Positions 8,507-18,135 of a stretch of DNA of 64,000 nucleotides are shown one piece after another. The stretch lies in the NCBI RefSeq assembly GCF_000819785.1, contig NZ_CDBK01000105.1, forward strand, positions 62,910 to 126,909, written 5' to 3'. The notes below the pieces were generated by a model. It saw nothing but the letters and a program-made list of their open reading frames with translations. It was not told the origin of the DNA and searched no databases. This stretch comes from Aeromonas caviae (GTDB lineage: Bacteria; Pseudomonadota; Gammaproteobacteria; Enterobacterales; Aeromonadaceae). How positions within the stretch are numbered: the first letter of the stretch is position 1; each line of letters begins with the position of its first letter. The position numbers were made by a program, and so were the translations under genes.

Positions 8507-9253
8507 ATGGATCACCTGCTTTACATCGCCATGTCCGGGGCCAAGGAGAACATGAACAGCCTGGCTGTTCGTGGCAACAACCTTGCCAACGCCAACACCA
8601 TTGGCTTCAAGTCTGACTTCGAGCAGGCGCGCAGCATGCAGGCGTTTGGCGAAGGGCTGCCCACGCGGGTGTTCGCCATGACCGAGCGGCCGGGCCAGAA
8701 CCTGCAGCACGGCATGCTGATGACCACGGGTCGGGATCTTGACGTTGCCGTCGATGGGCCAGGCTGGATTGCGGTGCAGGATCCCAACGGTGCGGAAGCC
8801 TATACCCGCATGGGCAACCTGCAGCTCAATGCCACCGGCAATCTGCAGACTTCCACCGGTCTGAATGTGGTGGATGATGCCGGTCAGCCCATCGTGCTGC
8901 CCCTGCCCATGGAGAAAATTGAGATCAATCGTGACGGTACCATCAGCGGCCGTCCCGAGGGGGCAGCCGCCAACCTGCCGGAAGATTTCCAGCGTATCAA
9001 GCTGGTCAACCCGGCGGCAGATGCGGTGGAGAAAGGCCAGGACGGCCTGTTTCGCCGCAAGGATGGCCAGAATGAGGCTGCGTCTGCGGATGTGGGCCTG
9101 ATCGCCGGCTCCCTCGAGGGGAGCAACGTCAACGTGGTCGACGAGATGACCAACCTTATTCGCTTGCAACGTCAGTTTGAAACTCAGGTCAAGATCATGA
9201 AGACCGCCGAGGAGAACGACGAGGCACAAACCCAGCTGCTGCGTATCAGCTAA
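8507..9253 (+). CDS. flgF: Flagellar proximal rod protein FlgF
   Basis: A 248-residue rod protein starting MDHLLYIAMSGAKENM, the usual FlgF N-terminus. The axial motif GNNLANANTIGFKSDFEQA and the C-terminal VVDEMTNLIRLQRQFETQVK are present. ATG at 8507 was chosen because GGAGGA (8497-8502) precedes it. An upstream in-frame GTG at 8477 would add ten residues not usual for the family. flgG follows after 14 bases. Confidence 0.95.
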   Translation: MDHLLYIAMSGAKENMNSLAVRGNNLANANTIGFKSDFEQARSMQAFGEGLPTRVFAMTERPGQNLQHGMLMTTGRDLDVAVDGPGWIAVQDPNGAEAYTRMGNLQLNATGNLQTSTGLNVVDDAGQPIVLPLPMEKIEINRDGTISGRPEGAAANLPEDFQRIKLVNPAADAVEKGQDGLFRRKDGQNEAASADVGLIAGSLEGSNVNVVDEMTNLIRLQRQFETQVKIMKTAEENDEAQTQLLRIS

Positions 9254-9267
9254 TCAAGGAGCACCCC

Positions 9268-10056
9268 ATGAATCCTGCACTCTGGATCAGCAAGACCGGC
9301 CTCGATGCCCAGCAGACCAACATCTCGGTCACCTCGAACAACCTGGCGAACGCCAGCACAGTGGGCTACAAGAAGGCGCGAGCCATCTTCGAGGATCTGC
9401 TGTATCAGAACATCAACCAGCCTGGCGGTCGTTCCTCGGCGGACACCGAGCTCCCTTCCGGCCTGATGCTGGGGGCGGGTGCCAAGGTGGTCGCCACCCA
9501 GAAAAACCACAGTCAGGGCAACGTCCAGACCACGGATAACTCCCTTGATCTGATGATCAGCGGCCGCGGCTACTTCGAAATCCAGCTGCCCGATGGCAGC
9601 GCCGCCTATACCCGTAACGGCCAGTTCACCCTGAACGACGAGGGGACCATCGTCACCCCGGGCAACGGTTACCCGCTGCAACCGGAGATCCAGATCCCCG
9701 AGAACGCCCAGAGCGTCACCGTGGGGGAGGATGGCCAGGTCTCCGTCCAGCTCAAGGGGGATGGCCAATCCCAGGTGGTGGGCCAGATCAACACCACGGA
9801 CTTCGTCAACCCCACCGGCCTGCAGCCCATGGGGGAGAACCTCTTCCTCGAGACCCAGTCCAGCGGCGCCCCCATTCAGGGGACTGCCGGCGCGGACGGG
9901 CTGGGGGTGATCAAGCAGGGGATGCTGGAGACCTCCAACGTCAACGTGACCGAGGAGCTGGTGAATCTCATCCAGGCTCAGCGGGTCTACGAGATGAACT
10001 CCAAGGTCATCTCCGCCGTCGACTCCATGATGTCCTTCCTGACCCAGCGGACCTGA
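9268..10056 (+). CDS. flgG: Flagellar distal rod protein FlgG
   Basis: A 262-residue distal rod subunit that joins the proximal rod to the hook. The N-terminal SNNLANASTVGYKKARAIFE and C-terminal EELVNLIQAQRVYEMNSKVI motifs are nearly diagnostic, and the length equals the family norm (about 260). CAAGGAG precedes the ATG. flgH begins 16 bases downstream. Confidence 0.97.
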   Translation: MNPALWISKTGLDAQQTNISVTSNNLANASTVGYKKARAIFEDLLYQNINQPGGRSSADTELPSGLMLGAGAKVVATQKNHSQGNVQTTDNSLDLMISGRGYFEIQLPDGSAAYTRNGQFTLNDEGTIVTPGNGYPLQPEIQIPENAQSVTVGEDGQVSVQLKGDGQSQVVGQINTTDFVNPTGLQPMGENLFLETQSSGAPIQGTAGADGLGVIKQGMLETSNVNVTEELVNLIQAQRVYEMNSKVISAVDSMMSFLTQRT

Positions 10057-10072
10057 TGAAAGGAGTGTCATG

Positions 10073-10744
10073 ATGAAAGCCATATGGATGCTGGGACTGC
10101 TGACGCTGGCGGGTTGTACCAGTACCCCCAATACCGCCAAACCGGATGACCCGGATTTCGCCCCCGTCTACGGGGAGTCTGAGCCGGTGTCGGTGCGCCC
10201 GACCGGCGCCATCTTCCAGCCCGAGCAGGTCAACGGCATCTACTCGGACATCAAGGCGCACCGGGTGGGTGACATCATCACCATCCAGTTGGCGGAGTCG
10301 ACCTCGGCGTCGAAAAAGGCCAACACCCAGAGCGGCAAGGACAACAAGCTGGCGCTTGACCCCGTCACCCTGGGTGGCGTGCCGGTCACGGCGGGGCCCT
10401 ACGATCTGTCGGCCTCCATCGGCCAGAACAGTGCCTTCAAGGGGCAGGCCAAGGCGGATCAGAGCAACAGCCTGCAGGGCAACATCTCGGTCAGCGTGGT
10501 CAAGGTACTGCCAAACGGCAACCTGCTGGTGCGCGGCGAGAAGTGGATCATGCTCAACAATGGCAACGAATACATCCGCATCACCGGTCTGGTGCGCCCG
10601 GAGGACGTGAGCTCGGAAAACAGCGTCTCCTCCCAGCGGGTGGCCAATGCGCGTATCTATTACGGCGGTACCGGGGATCTGGCGAACACCCAGGAACAGG
10701 GCTGGCTCACCAGCTTCTTCAACGGCCCCTGGTGGCCCATTTAA
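10073..10744 (+). CDS. flgH: Flagellar L-ring lipoprotein FlgH
   Basis: A 223-residue outer-membrane lipoprotein forming the L ring, the bushing through the outer membrane. The signal sequence ends in the lipobox LAGC (lipidated Cys near residue 14), and the C-terminus RIYYGGTGDLANTQEQGWL is characteristic. Two ATGs occur in a row (10070 and 10073). The second is better spaced from AGGAG at 10061-10065. It is followed by flgI, its P-ring partner. Confidence 0.95.
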   Translation: MKAIWMLGLLTLAGCTSTPNTAKPDDPDFAPVYGESEPVSVRPTGAIFQPEQVNGIYSDIKAHRVGDIITIQLAESTSASKKANTQSGKDNKLALDPVTLGGVPVTAGPYDLSASIGQNSAFKGQAKADQSNSLQGNISVSVVKVLPNGNLLVRGEKWIMLNNGNEYIRITGLVRPEDVSSENSVSSQRVANARIYYGGTGDLANTQEQGWLTSFFNGPWWPI

Positions 10745-10804
10745 GACTCAAGAGTCCGGGGCGTTCACGGGCCCCGGATCAGGAAGGTTTTGTTAGGAGA
10801 TGTC

Positions 10805-11902
10805 ATGAACCGATTCCGTCTGCTTGCCCTGCTGTGCTGCCTGCTGCCCTTCGGGCTGGCGCACGCATCCCGCATCAAGGACCTCGCCTCGGTGGAAGGG
10901 GTGCGCAGCAACCAGCTGATCGGTTACGGTCTGGTGGTGGGCCTGCCCGGCACGGGGGAGAAGAACAACGCCTTCACCGAGCAGACCTTCAGGACCATGC
11001 TCAACAACTTCGGCATCAAGGTGCCTGACAACATCAAGCCCAAGATCAAGGACGTGGCACCAGTAGCCATCCACGCGGATCTGCCCCCCTTCTCCAAGCC
11101 GGGCCAGACCATAGACGTCACCGTCTCCGCCATCGGCGAGGCGAAGAGCCTGCGTGGCGGCACCCTGCTCCAGACCTTCCTGAAAGGGCTGGATGGCCGC
11201 GTCTATGCAGTGGCCCAGGGCAGCCTGGTGGTCGGTGGCCTCGGGGCCGAAGGGGCGGACGGCTCCAAGGTGGTGGTGAACACGCCCACAGTGGGGCGCA
11301 TCGCCAACGGGGCGACCGTGGAGCGGGAGGTTCCCAACTCCTTCAGCCAGGGCGACACCATCACCTTCAACCTGAACCGGCCGGACTTCACCACCGCCCG
11401 CCGTCTGGCGGACGTGGTCAACGATCTGGTGGGTCCGAACACCGCCCAGGCGATGGACGCCACCTCCATCAAGGTATTCGCACCGCGGGATCCGGCCCAG
11501 CGGGTCTCCTACCTCTCCACCATCGAGAACCTGGAAGTGGACCCGGCGAGCGAGTCCGCCAAGATCATCGTGAATTCGCGCACCGGGACCATCGTCATCG
11601 GCAGCGAGGTCAAGCTGCGCCCGGCGGCCATCAGCCACGGTGGGCTGACGGTCACCATCGCCGAGAACCAGCAGGTCTCCCAACCCAATCCGCTCGCTGG
11701 CGGGCAGACGGCGGTCACCAACAACTCCACCATCAACGTGCAGCAGGATCCCGGTCGGATGTTCAAGCTTGATACCGGCGCGACCCTGGACGACCTGGTG
11801 CGGGCGGTGAACCAGGTGGGGGTCGCCCCCGGGGATCTGATGGCGATCCTGGAGGCGCTGCAGCAGGCGGGCGCGATCCAGGGCCAACTGGTCATTCTGT
11901 AA
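10805..11902 (+). CDS. flgI: Flagellar P-ring protein FlgI
   Basis: A 365-residue P-ring subunit, exported by a Sec signal peptide ([21 protein letters not shown]) and assembled around the rod in the periplasm with help from FlgA. Family motifs include [20 protein letters not shown] after the signal and the C-terminal [23 protein letters not shown] at 10805 follows TAGGAGA (10794-10800). Confidence 0.97.
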   Translation: MNRFRLLALLCCLLPFGLAHASRIKDLASVEGVRSNQLIGYGLVVGLPGTGEKNNAFTEQTFRTMLNNFGIKVPDNIKPKIKDVAPVAIHADLPPFSKPGQTIDVTVSAIGEAKSLRGGTLLQTFLKGLDGRVYAVAQGSLVVGGLGAEGADGSKVVVNTPTVGRIANGATVEREVPNSFSQGDTITFNLNRPDFTTARRLADVVNDLVGPNTAQAMDATSIKVFAPRDPAQRVSYLSTIENLEVDPASESAKIIVNSRTGTIVIGSEVKLRPAAISHGGLTVTIAENQQVSQPNPLAGGQTAVTNNSTINVQQDPGRMFKLDTGATLDDLVRAVNQVGVAPGDLMAILEALQQAGAIQGQLVIL

Positions 11903-11948
11903 TTTCGTGAGCGGCAAGCGGTTGCCACGGGCGGCAAAGAGGTAGGTT

Positions 11949-13049
11949 ATGGCAGAGTTCGACACCCAGAGCGGTATCAATATTGGCATGGTGCAGGACG
12001 TCCAGAACCTGGACAAACTGCGCCAGATGAGCCTGAGCAAGGAGGGGAAGCAAGGGGCCCTGATGGCGGCCGCCCGCCAGTTCGAATCCATCTTCACCCA
12101 GACCCTGTTCAAGGGGATGCGCCAGGCCAACTCGGTGCTCACCGAGGGCAACCCGATGAACAGCAGCTACACCCAGTTCTATGAAGGGATGCTGGACGAG
12201 CAGCGGGTTGCCGACATGTCGAGCAAGGGGGGGCTGGGCATTGCCGAGATGGTGGCCAGGCAGCTCTCACCCGAGCAGACCTTCACCCATCAGGATGGCC
12301 GGGTACTCAAGCTGCCCCAGCGTACCGAGCGGGTCTACAAGCCCTATCAACCCCCCAGTGCCTCCAACGATCTGATTGCTGCCTCCAAAGTTGGCAAAGA
12401 TTTTGCTGATAACGAAATGAAGGGTGAGCTGAATGGGGCCGAACGTACGCTGGCCCTGCCAAGACGCCCCCACCGCACCGTGCCGCCCATGGGCAGCAGC
12501 CAGAGGCCTTCGGCCCTGGATGGCAGCGCCAAGGTGTTTGACAGCCCGGAAGAGTTCGTCGACAGGCTGATGCCGCTGGCCAAGAAGGCGGCGGACAAGC
12601 TGGGGTTGAGTCCGGCGGTGCTGGTGGCCCAGGCCGCCCTTGAGAGTGGCTGGGGCAAGCGGGTGATCAAGGATGCAGACGGAAACGTGACGCACAACCT
12701 GTTCGGCATCAAGGCCGATCCGCGTTGGGAAGGCCCCAAGGCGGTGGTGAGCACCCTGGAATATGAGCAAGGGGTGGCCTCGCGCCAGAAGGCGGCGTTT
12801 CGCTCCTACGAGTCGTTCGAAGAGAGCTTCAACGACTACGTGGATTTCCTGACCTCTGGGAGTCGCTACAAGGGGGCTCTGGCCAAGGTGGACAGCCCGG
12901 ACCGTTACTTCGAGGCGTTGCAGCAGGCCGGTTATGCCACCGATCCCCAGTACGCCAGGAAACTTAAACAAGTGTTGCGCAGTGATGCCATCGCCGGTTA
13001 CTCGACGCCCGGCAACATTGCAGACAGGAACACAGAGATGGAGCTGTAA
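11949..13049 (+). CDS. flgJ: Flagellar rod-cap protein and muramidase FlgJ
   Basis: A 366-residue two-domain FlgJ. The N-terminal rod-binding domain (about residues 30-120, with FESIFTQTLFKGMRQAN) caps the growing rod. The C-terminal glucosaminidase domain (about residues 200-350) opens the peptidoglycan. Its catalytic Glu is in AQAALESGWGKRV, followed by HNLFGIKADPRW and SYESFEESFNDYVDFL. Gammaproteobacterial FlgJ normally has both domains, and this one is complete. The gap of about 80 residues between them is low in complexity. flgK starts three bases after the stop. Confidence 0.95.
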   Translation: MAEFDTQSGINIGMVQDVQNLDKLRQMSLSKEGKQGALMAAARQFESIFTQTLFKGMRQANSVLTEGNPMNSSYTQFYEGMLDEQRVADMSSKGGLGIAEMVARQLSPEQTFTHQDGRVLKLPQRTERVYKPYQPPSASNDLIAASKVGKDFADNEMKGELNGAERTLALPRRPHRTVPPMGSSQRPSALDGSAKVFDSPEEFVDRLMPLAKKAADKLGLSPAVLVAQAALESGWGKRVIKDADGNVTHNLFGIKADPRWEGPKAVVSTLEYEQGVASRQKAAFRSYESFEESFNDYVDFLTSGSRYKGALAKVDSPDRYFEALQQAGYATDPQYARKLKQVLRSDAIAGYSTPGNIADRNTEMEL

Positions 13050-13052
13050 GCT

Positions 13053-15050
13053 ATGGCAAGCGATCTGCTTGGAATTGGGACCTCGGGTGTGTTGGCCCAG
13101 CAGCGACTGCTGCAGACCACCAGCAACAACATAGTGAACGTCAATAGCCAGGGCTATGTACGTGAACGCACCCTGATCTACACCAATTCCGTCGGATTGG
13201 GGACGGGGGACATGGTGAGCGAGCGCATCATCAACGCCTATGCCCAGGCCGAGGTGCGCCGGGATACGTCCGCCTATCAGGCGGCCAACACCCGCTACGA
13301 TCAACTGTTCCGGCTCGACAGCCTGCTTGGTGATGCCAGCAACAGCGTGGGGACCACCATCACCTCCTACTTCAAGGCTTTCCACACCGCCAACGAGTCA
13401 CCGTCCGAGATCGGGGGGCGCAAGACGACCCTGAGTGAACTGAGCGGCATGGTGGACAGATTCCATACCCTCTCCGCCCAGCTCGACAAGCAGTCCGATA
13501 CCATCAACGCCACCATAGGGGACGAGACGGACAGGGTGAACAGCCTGCTGAACAGCATCAACGATCTGAACCAGGCCATCGTCCGCACCCAGGGCTCCCC
13601 TGAAGAGAACCTGATGCTGTTCGATCAGCGGGATGAGGCCATTCGCCAGCTCTCCGAGAAGATGGAGATCCGCACCGTGACCCAGCCCAATGGCAGCATG
13701 CTGGTCAACATGAGCACAGGGCACTCCCTGGTGCTCGATGGCGGCGTGGCCCAGTTCAAGGTGGTGCCGGGGGATCCGGATTCCCGTGAGCCTTCCCTGC
13801 AGCTGACCCTGGGCAAGAACCAGGCCAGCATCAACGACCAGGATATTGGCGGTGCCATCGGTGGCCTCTTCACCGCGCGCCGGGATCTGGAGCCCGCCAA
13901 GCGGGAGCTGGGGCAGCTGGCCGTCGCCCTGGGGGATGCCATGAACCAGCAGAACCGGCTGGGGATGGATCTCGACAACGAGCTTGGGGGGGATCTCTTC
14001 ACCCTCAAGGGAAGCCAGGGGCTGCCCTACGCCAGCAACCAGGGTAACGGGGCGGCCAGCGTCAACTTCGTCCCCGGCAAGGGGAGCGAGGTGACCACCT
14101 TCGACTACGAGGTGCGGTTCAACAGCGCCACCGGTTACGAGGTGTTCGCCATCGACGGCAGCGGGCAGCGTACCTCGCTCGCCACGGGGACCACGCCGCC
14201 AGCCACCTTCGAGGTGGCGGGACACGGCATCGAAATCGATCTCTCCGGCACTCCGGTCGCGGGTGACAAGATCTTGTTGCAACCCACCCGGAATGCGGCT
14301 GCCAACCTGGAGCAGGCGATCACCCGTCCCGAGGATATCGCGCTGGCATCCCCCCTGAAGGCGGACAAGGGATCCCAGAACCTGGGCTCGGGCGAGATAA
14401 CGCTGGGCGGTGTCTACAACACCGGCACGGGCTCGGGTTTTGGCACCAACACTCTGGACCCGAGTGCCCCCCAGGTCATCAAGATCGACGGCAGCGGCAA
14501 CTACGAGGTCTATGACAAGAACAACAACCTGCTCGGTGTGGCCCCCGCCTCCAGCAAGGGAAAGAACCTGATGGCCGCCCTCGAGAGCCCCCTGGGGGGG
14601 CCCAAGGTCTACGCCGATCCGACCCAGAGCCCGGGCTATGAGTTCAGCATCACCGGCAAGGTGGAGGCCAACGACAGCTTCACGCTCAGCTACAACAAGG
14701 ACGGCTTTGCGGACAACGCCAACGGCCTGGCGCTGGCGGAGCTGCAGAACAAGGAGCTGGTGCGCAAGAACAACAACGCCGCCACCAGCAACGACAAGAT
14801 GACCTTCAACGATGCCTACTCGGGTCTGGTGAGCGGCATTGGCAACAAGACCAGCCAGGCCAAGACCCTGTTGCAGGCCAACGAGGCGAAGCTGACCCAG
14901 AGTACCGCCATCTTCGAGAGTGTCTCCGGCGTCAATCTGGAGGAGGAGGCGGCCAACCTCATCCGCTTCCAGCAGTCCTATGCGGCCTCGGCCCAGATAG
15001 TGAATACCGCCAAGACCATCTTCGACACCCTGCTCTCCTCCGTGAGGTAA
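13053..15050 (+). CDS. flgK: Flagellar hook-filament junction protein FlgK (HAP1)
   Basis: A 665-residue hook-associated protein, the first adapter between hook and filament. The N-terminal SDLLGIGTSGVLAQQRLLQT and NNIVNVNSQGYVRERT motifs and the C-terminal GVNLEEEAANLIRFQQSYAA helix define the family. Between them is a large variable region (about residues 340-560), which makes the protein longer than E. coli FlgK (547 residues), as is common in Aeromonas and Vibrio. FlgN is its likely chaperone. Confidence 0.96.
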   Translation: MASDLLGIGTSGVLAQQRLLQTTSNNIVNVNSQGYVRERTLIYTNSVGLGTGDMVSERIINAYAQAEVRRDTSAYQAANTRYDQLFRLDSLLGDASNSVGTTITSYFKAFHTANESPSEIGGRKTTLSELSGMVDRFHTLSAQLDKQSDTINATIGDETDRVNSLLNSINDLNQAIVRTQGSPEENLMLFDQRDEAIRQLSEKMEIRTVTQPNGSMLVNMSTGHSLVLDGGVAQFKVVPGDPDSREPSLQLTLGKNQASINDQDIGGAIGGLFTARRDLEPAKRELGQLAVALGDAMNQQNRLGMDLDNELGGDLFTLKGSQGLPYASNQGNGAASVNFVPGKGSEVTTFDYEVRFNSATGYEVFAIDGSGQRTSLATGTTPPATFEVAGHGIEIDLSGTPVAGDKILLQPTRNAAANLEQAITRPEDIALASPLKADKGSQNLGSGEITLGGVYNTGTGSGFGTNTLDPSAPQVIKIDGSGNYEVYDKNNNLLGVAPASSKGKNLMAALESPLGGPKVYADPTQSPGYEFSITGKVEANDSFTLSYNKDGFADNANGLALAELQNKELVRKNNNAATSNDKMTFNDAYSGLVSGIGNKTSQAKTLLQANEAKLTQSTAIFESVSGVNLEEEAANLIRFQQSYAASAQIVNTAKTIFDTLLSSVR

Positions 15051-15053
15051 GTC

Positions 15054-16262
15054 ATGCGCATCACCACCAACATGATCTATGACCGCAATCTTGCCTCCAT
15101 GAGCAAGGTGAGCGAGCGCCAGAACACCGCCTACAACCAGTTGATGACGGGGGATAAATTCTCCCGTTCCGGGGAGGACCCGGCCGGTATGAGCCAGAAG
15201 ATGGCGCTGACCAAGGAGATCGATCTCTTCAAGCAGTACGGCGTCAACGGCAGCCTGCTGGAGAACAGCCTTGGCCACGAGGAGACGGTGCTCACCTCCC
15301 TCAACAACGCCATGTTGAGTGCCCAGACCCTGATCCAGAAGGCGAACAACTCCGCCATGGGCTCCGAGGAGCGCAACGCCATCGCGAGCGAACTGGAGGG
15401 GCTGCAAAAGCAGATGTTCGACCTGATGAACAGCAAGAACTCCCAGGGGGAGTACATCTTCGGCGGCAATCAGAGCAAGACCCAGCCCTTCGTCAAGGAT
15501 GCCAGCGGCAACTATGTGTTCCAGGGGGACACGGGGCAGCGCAACATCCAGGTCTCTCCCACGGTGCAGATCCCGGCCAACGACTCCGGTTTCGATCTGT
15601 TCGAGATGGTGGCGACCCGGCGCACCGCCAGCGCCGCCAGTGGCAACATCCAGGTGTCGGTGGCGGATCAGGGGAACTTCGAGAGTTTCTATCGCAACAA
15701 CTATGATGCTTCCCTGCCGAGCAACCAGTATGCGGTCAGCACCCTGGCCGGGCCGCCGGACACCTACGAGATCCGTGACAGCGGTGGCACCCTGCTGCAA
15801 AGCGGCGACTATGTGGCGGGCAACAAGATCCCCTTCAACGGCCTGGCGCTCACCCTCGACCTCCCTGCGGGGTCGGCGACCCAGAACTTCGTGCTGGATA
15901 CCCCGAAAAACGACAACATCCTCAATGGCATGTCCGATTTCATCTCCGCCATGCGCGATCCGACCCTGTCCGAGAGCGATTTCCAGCTGGCGGTCTCCGA
16001 TGCCACCACCCACATGAGCAACGCCAGAACCAAGATAGACCGGGGACTGGGGGAGCTGGGGGGAAGGATGAACAGCCTGGAGCAGGTGATGAGCTCCAAC
16101 GACGGACTCAGCACCCTGAACCAGCAGGCGCGGGCCAAGGTGTCCGAGGCGGACATGTACGAGGTGATCGCGGCCCTCTCCAAGGAGGATGCAGCCATGA
16201 GCGCCTCCCAGCTCGCCTTCAGCAAGATAAGCAAGCTGACCCTCTTCGACTATATCCGCTGA
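15054..16262 (+). CDS. flgL: Flagellar hook-filament junction protein FlgL (HAP3)
   Basis: A 402-residue hook-associated protein of the flagellin superfamily, the second junction adapter. The N-terminus MRITTNMIYDRNLASMSKVS, the GEDPAGMSQKMALTKEI segment and SKNSQGEYIFGGNQSKTQPF are typical of FlgL. It starts three bases after the flgK stop and closes the flgF-flgL unit. A strong hairpin follows 18 bases after the stop. Confidence 0.96.
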   Translation: MRITTNMIYDRNLASMSKVSERQNTAYNQLMTGDKFSRSGEDPAGMSQKMALTKEIDLFKQYGVNGSLLENSLGHEETVLTSLNNAMLSAQTLIQKANNSAMGSEERNAIASELEGLQKQMFDLMNSKNSQGEYIFGGNQSKTQPFVKDASGNYVFQGDTGQRNIQVSPTVQIPANDSGFDLFEMVATRRTASAASGNIQVSVADQGNFESFYRNNYDASLPSNQYAVSTLAGPPDTYEIRDSGGTLLQSGDYVAGNKIPFNGLALTLDLPAGSATQNFVLDTPKNDNILNGMSDFISAMRDPTLSESDFQLAVSDATTHMSNARTKIDRGLGELGGRMNSLEQVMSSNDGLSTLNQQARAKVSEADMYEVIAALSKEDAAMSASQLAFSKISKLTLFDYIR

Positions 16263-16280
16263 CGTTCATCCGTTGACCGC

Positions 16281-16311
16281 AGGCTCCCCCGTGCCACGCA
16301 CGGGGGAGCCT
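16281..16311 (+). terminator. Hairpin terminator after flgL
   Basis: AGGCTCCCCCGTGC (16281-16294), loop CAC, and GCACGGGGGAGCCT (16298-16311) form a perfect 14-bp stem followed by CGTTTC. The T tract is short, but the stem is very strong and sits at the end of the flagellar operon. Confidence 0.7.
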
Positions 16312-16375
16312 CGTTTCATGAAAGGCCCGCCGTCCGGCCAATTTGTAACAACCCGTTGCCAGGGGCCCGTTTGCC

Positions 16376-16404
16376 TTGACTCGACCTGCGCCTGGGCAGA
16401 TGAT
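16376..16404 (+). promoter_or_regulatory. Sigma-70-type promoter for the mgtE leader
   Basis: TTGACT at 16376-16381 and GATGAT at 16399-16404 are separated by 17 bases. A transcript from here would begin about 30 bases before the M-box aptamer and carry a leader of about 320 bases ahead of mgtE. Confidence 0.5.
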
Positions 16405-16439
16405 GCCGCCCGCACGGTAGCGCCGTGCAATCAATGTTC

Positions 16440-16610
16440 GCAGCATCTCGTTAGGCGAGGCTCCTGCATAAACACAGGCCACTGATCTCACGACGTCCAG
16501 AGACGCCCAAGATCAGGACAGTTTTCATCGGATTAAGGTGTCAACCCAAGTGGCTTCCGGCATGCCGGATACGTTATGCAGTGCTAAAGCTGGTACGTGG
16601 GGATGAAAAC
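16440..16610 (+). promoter_or_regulatory. M-box (ykoK-type) magnesium riboswitch
   Basis: The conserved blocks of the M-box aptamer occur in order: CGTTAGGCGAGGCTCCTG (from 16449), ACGTCCAGAGACGCC (from 16493), GTGTCAACCC (from 16538), and ATGCAGTGCTAAAGCTG (from 16576). A closing P1 helix can form between CATCTC (16444-16449) and GGGATG (16600-16605). M-box RNAs fold on binding Mg2+ and switch off Mg2+ transporter genes, and the next gene is mgtE. The alignment is from memory of the consensus, but the run of conserved blocks is long. Confidence 0.88.
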
Positions 16611-16732
16611 ACGCCGGACGGCGTCATTTCCTGCCTGTTACTCGTCAATCAAATTGCTGTTTTCTTGCCGTTGCATCCGGCCAGGTGCCGGAGGCGTTCA
16701 GGTTCGCCTGAAATCACATGAGGACATCTGTG
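16611..16732 (+). promoter_or_regulatory. Expression platform of the M-box leader
   Basis: Between aptamer and start codon are three short hairpins: ACGCC/GGCGT (16611-16624), TCCGGC/GCCGGA (16676-16692) and TTCAGG-TTCG-CCTGAA (16697-16712). None is followed by a clear T run, and the last stops just before the GAGGA ribosome-binding site (16720-16724). This favours control of translation or Rho access over an intrinsic terminator, but that is inference. Confidence 0.4.
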
Positions 16733-18076
16733 ATGAAGAAAACACACACCCTGCTCAATCGTCATCAACTGCTCGACCCGGTTGCCCTGCGCAACTGGCT
16801 GGCGCACAACCTGGATCCGGTGGCCCGTGCCGATCAGCTTCTGACCCTGCGCCCGGAAGAGCTCAACTGCATCTTCGATACCCTCTCCATGCCGGAAGGG
16901 GCGTCCTTGCTCGCCTCCCTCCCGGCGGAGTGTGCCGGCCATCTGCTGCTCAGGCTGCATGGCAGCATCGTGGGGATACTACAGGGCACCCTGGCCCGTC
17001 GGGACCTGCTGGCCATCCTGCGCAGGCTCGACGAGCACGATCGCAAGACTCTGCTCGCCCGGCTGCCAGACCCCGCCCGTAAAGCCTTCCAGTCCCTGCT
17101 GGCCTGGCCGAACGAGTCGGTGGGGGCCAACATGCGCCACGAATACCTGGCAGTGGAGGCCGATGCGACGGTGGAAAGCGCCAAGCAGCTGATCCACGGC
17201 GCCTGGGATCAGGCCAGGCTGTTCGGTCATCTCTATGTGGTTGACGGCGAGCAGCGCCTCCTTGGCAGCGTCTCCCTCAAGTCGTTGCTGATCGCCGATC
17301 CTCTGCTGCCGGTGGGGGAGCTGATGGAGGGGGAGGCGGTGCGCATCAACGCCCGGGCGGATCAGGAGCTGGCGGCCCGCCTGCTCATTGACCGCGACCT
17401 CTCGCTCCTGCCGGTGGAAGATCAGGGTCGTCTGGTGGGGGTCTTCCACGTGGACGATGCCGCCGACATTCTGGAGCTGGAGTCCACCGAGGATGCGGAG
17501 CTGCAAGGGGGCTCCTCGCCGCTGGATACCCCCTATCTGCAGGCCACCCCCTGGCAGTTGTGGCGCAAGCGGGTGGGCTGGCTGCTGATCCTGTTCGTGG
17601 CGGAAGCCTACACAGGCACCGTGCTGCGGGCCTTTGAAGAGCAGCTGGAGGCAGCCATCGCCCTGGCCTTCTTCATCCCGCTCCTCATCGGTACCGGTGG
17701 CAACAGCGGTACCCAGATCACCACCACCATAGTGCGTGCCATGGCGGTGGGGGAGGTGAGCCTGAAAAACCTCGGCACCGTGCTGAAAAAGGAGATCTCC
17801 ACCGGTCTGCTCATCTCGGCCGCCATTGCGCTGGCGGCCTGGGTGCGGGCCTGGAGCCTGGGGGTGGGGCCCGAGATCGGCATGGTGGTGACCCTGACCA
17901 TCGTCGCCATCGTGCTCTGGAGCGCCACTGTCGCCTCGGTGATCCCCATGGTGCTGCGTCGCTTTCGCATCGACCCGGCGGTGGTCTCCGCCCCCTTCAT
18001 CGCCACCCTGGTGGACGGTACCGGCCTCATCATCTACTTCGAGATAGCCAAGCTGATCCTGCCGGATCTGCAGTAG
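16733..18076 (+). CDS. mgtE: Magnesium transporter MgtE
   Basis: A 447-residue MgtE, a gated inner-membrane Mg2+ channel. An N-terminal helical Mg2+-sensing domain (about residues 10-125) is followed by two CBS domains (about 130-255) and a C-terminal membrane domain with about five helices. The conserved pore motif is PLLIGTGGNSGTQ, followed by TTIVRAMAVGEV. ATG at 16733 was preferred to ATG at 16718 because GAGGA (16720-16724) is correctly placed for it. The M-box riboswitch upstream agrees with the function. The gene is single, ending in a bidirectional terminator. Confidence 0.95.
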   Translation: MKKTHTLLNRHQLLDPVALRNWLAHNLDPVARADQLLTLRPEELNCIFDTLSMPEGASLLASLPAECAGHLLLRLHGSIVGILQGTLARRDLLAILRRLDEHDRKTLLARLPDPARKAFQSLLAWPNESVGANMRHEYLAVEADATVESAKQLIHGAWDQARLFGHLYVVDGEQRLLGSVSLKSLLIADPLLPVGELMEGEAVRINARADQELAARLLIDRDLSLLPVEDQGRLVGVFHVDDAADILELESTEDAELQGGSSPLDTPYLQATPWQLWRKRVGWLLILFVAEAYTGTVLRAFEEQLEAAIALAFFIPLLIGTGGNSGTQITTTIVRAMAVGEVSLKNLGTVLKKEISTGLLISAAIALAAWVRAWSLGVGPEIGMVVTLTIVAIVLWSATVASVIPMVLRRFRIDPAVVSAPFIATLVDGTGLIIYFEIAKLILPDLQ

Positions 18077-18093
18077 GAAAAGACAAGAGACAA

Positions 18094-18120
18094 AAAAAGG
18101 CAGCCATCGGCTGCCTTTTT
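18094..18120. terminator. Bidirectional terminator between mgtE and ppx
   Basis: GGCAGCC (18099-18105), loop ATC and GGCTGCC (18109-18115) form a perfect stem flanked by an A run on the left and T run on the right, so it can act for both convergent genes. Confidence 0.85.
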
Positions 18121-18135
18121 GCACAGAGGAGCGGA

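Noticed and set aside
13398-16013. 871-codon open frame antisense to flgK and flgL
   Set aside because: It is the mirror of two well-supported genes in high-GC DNA, with no known domain and a His/Gly/Leu-rich composition typical of antisense frames.
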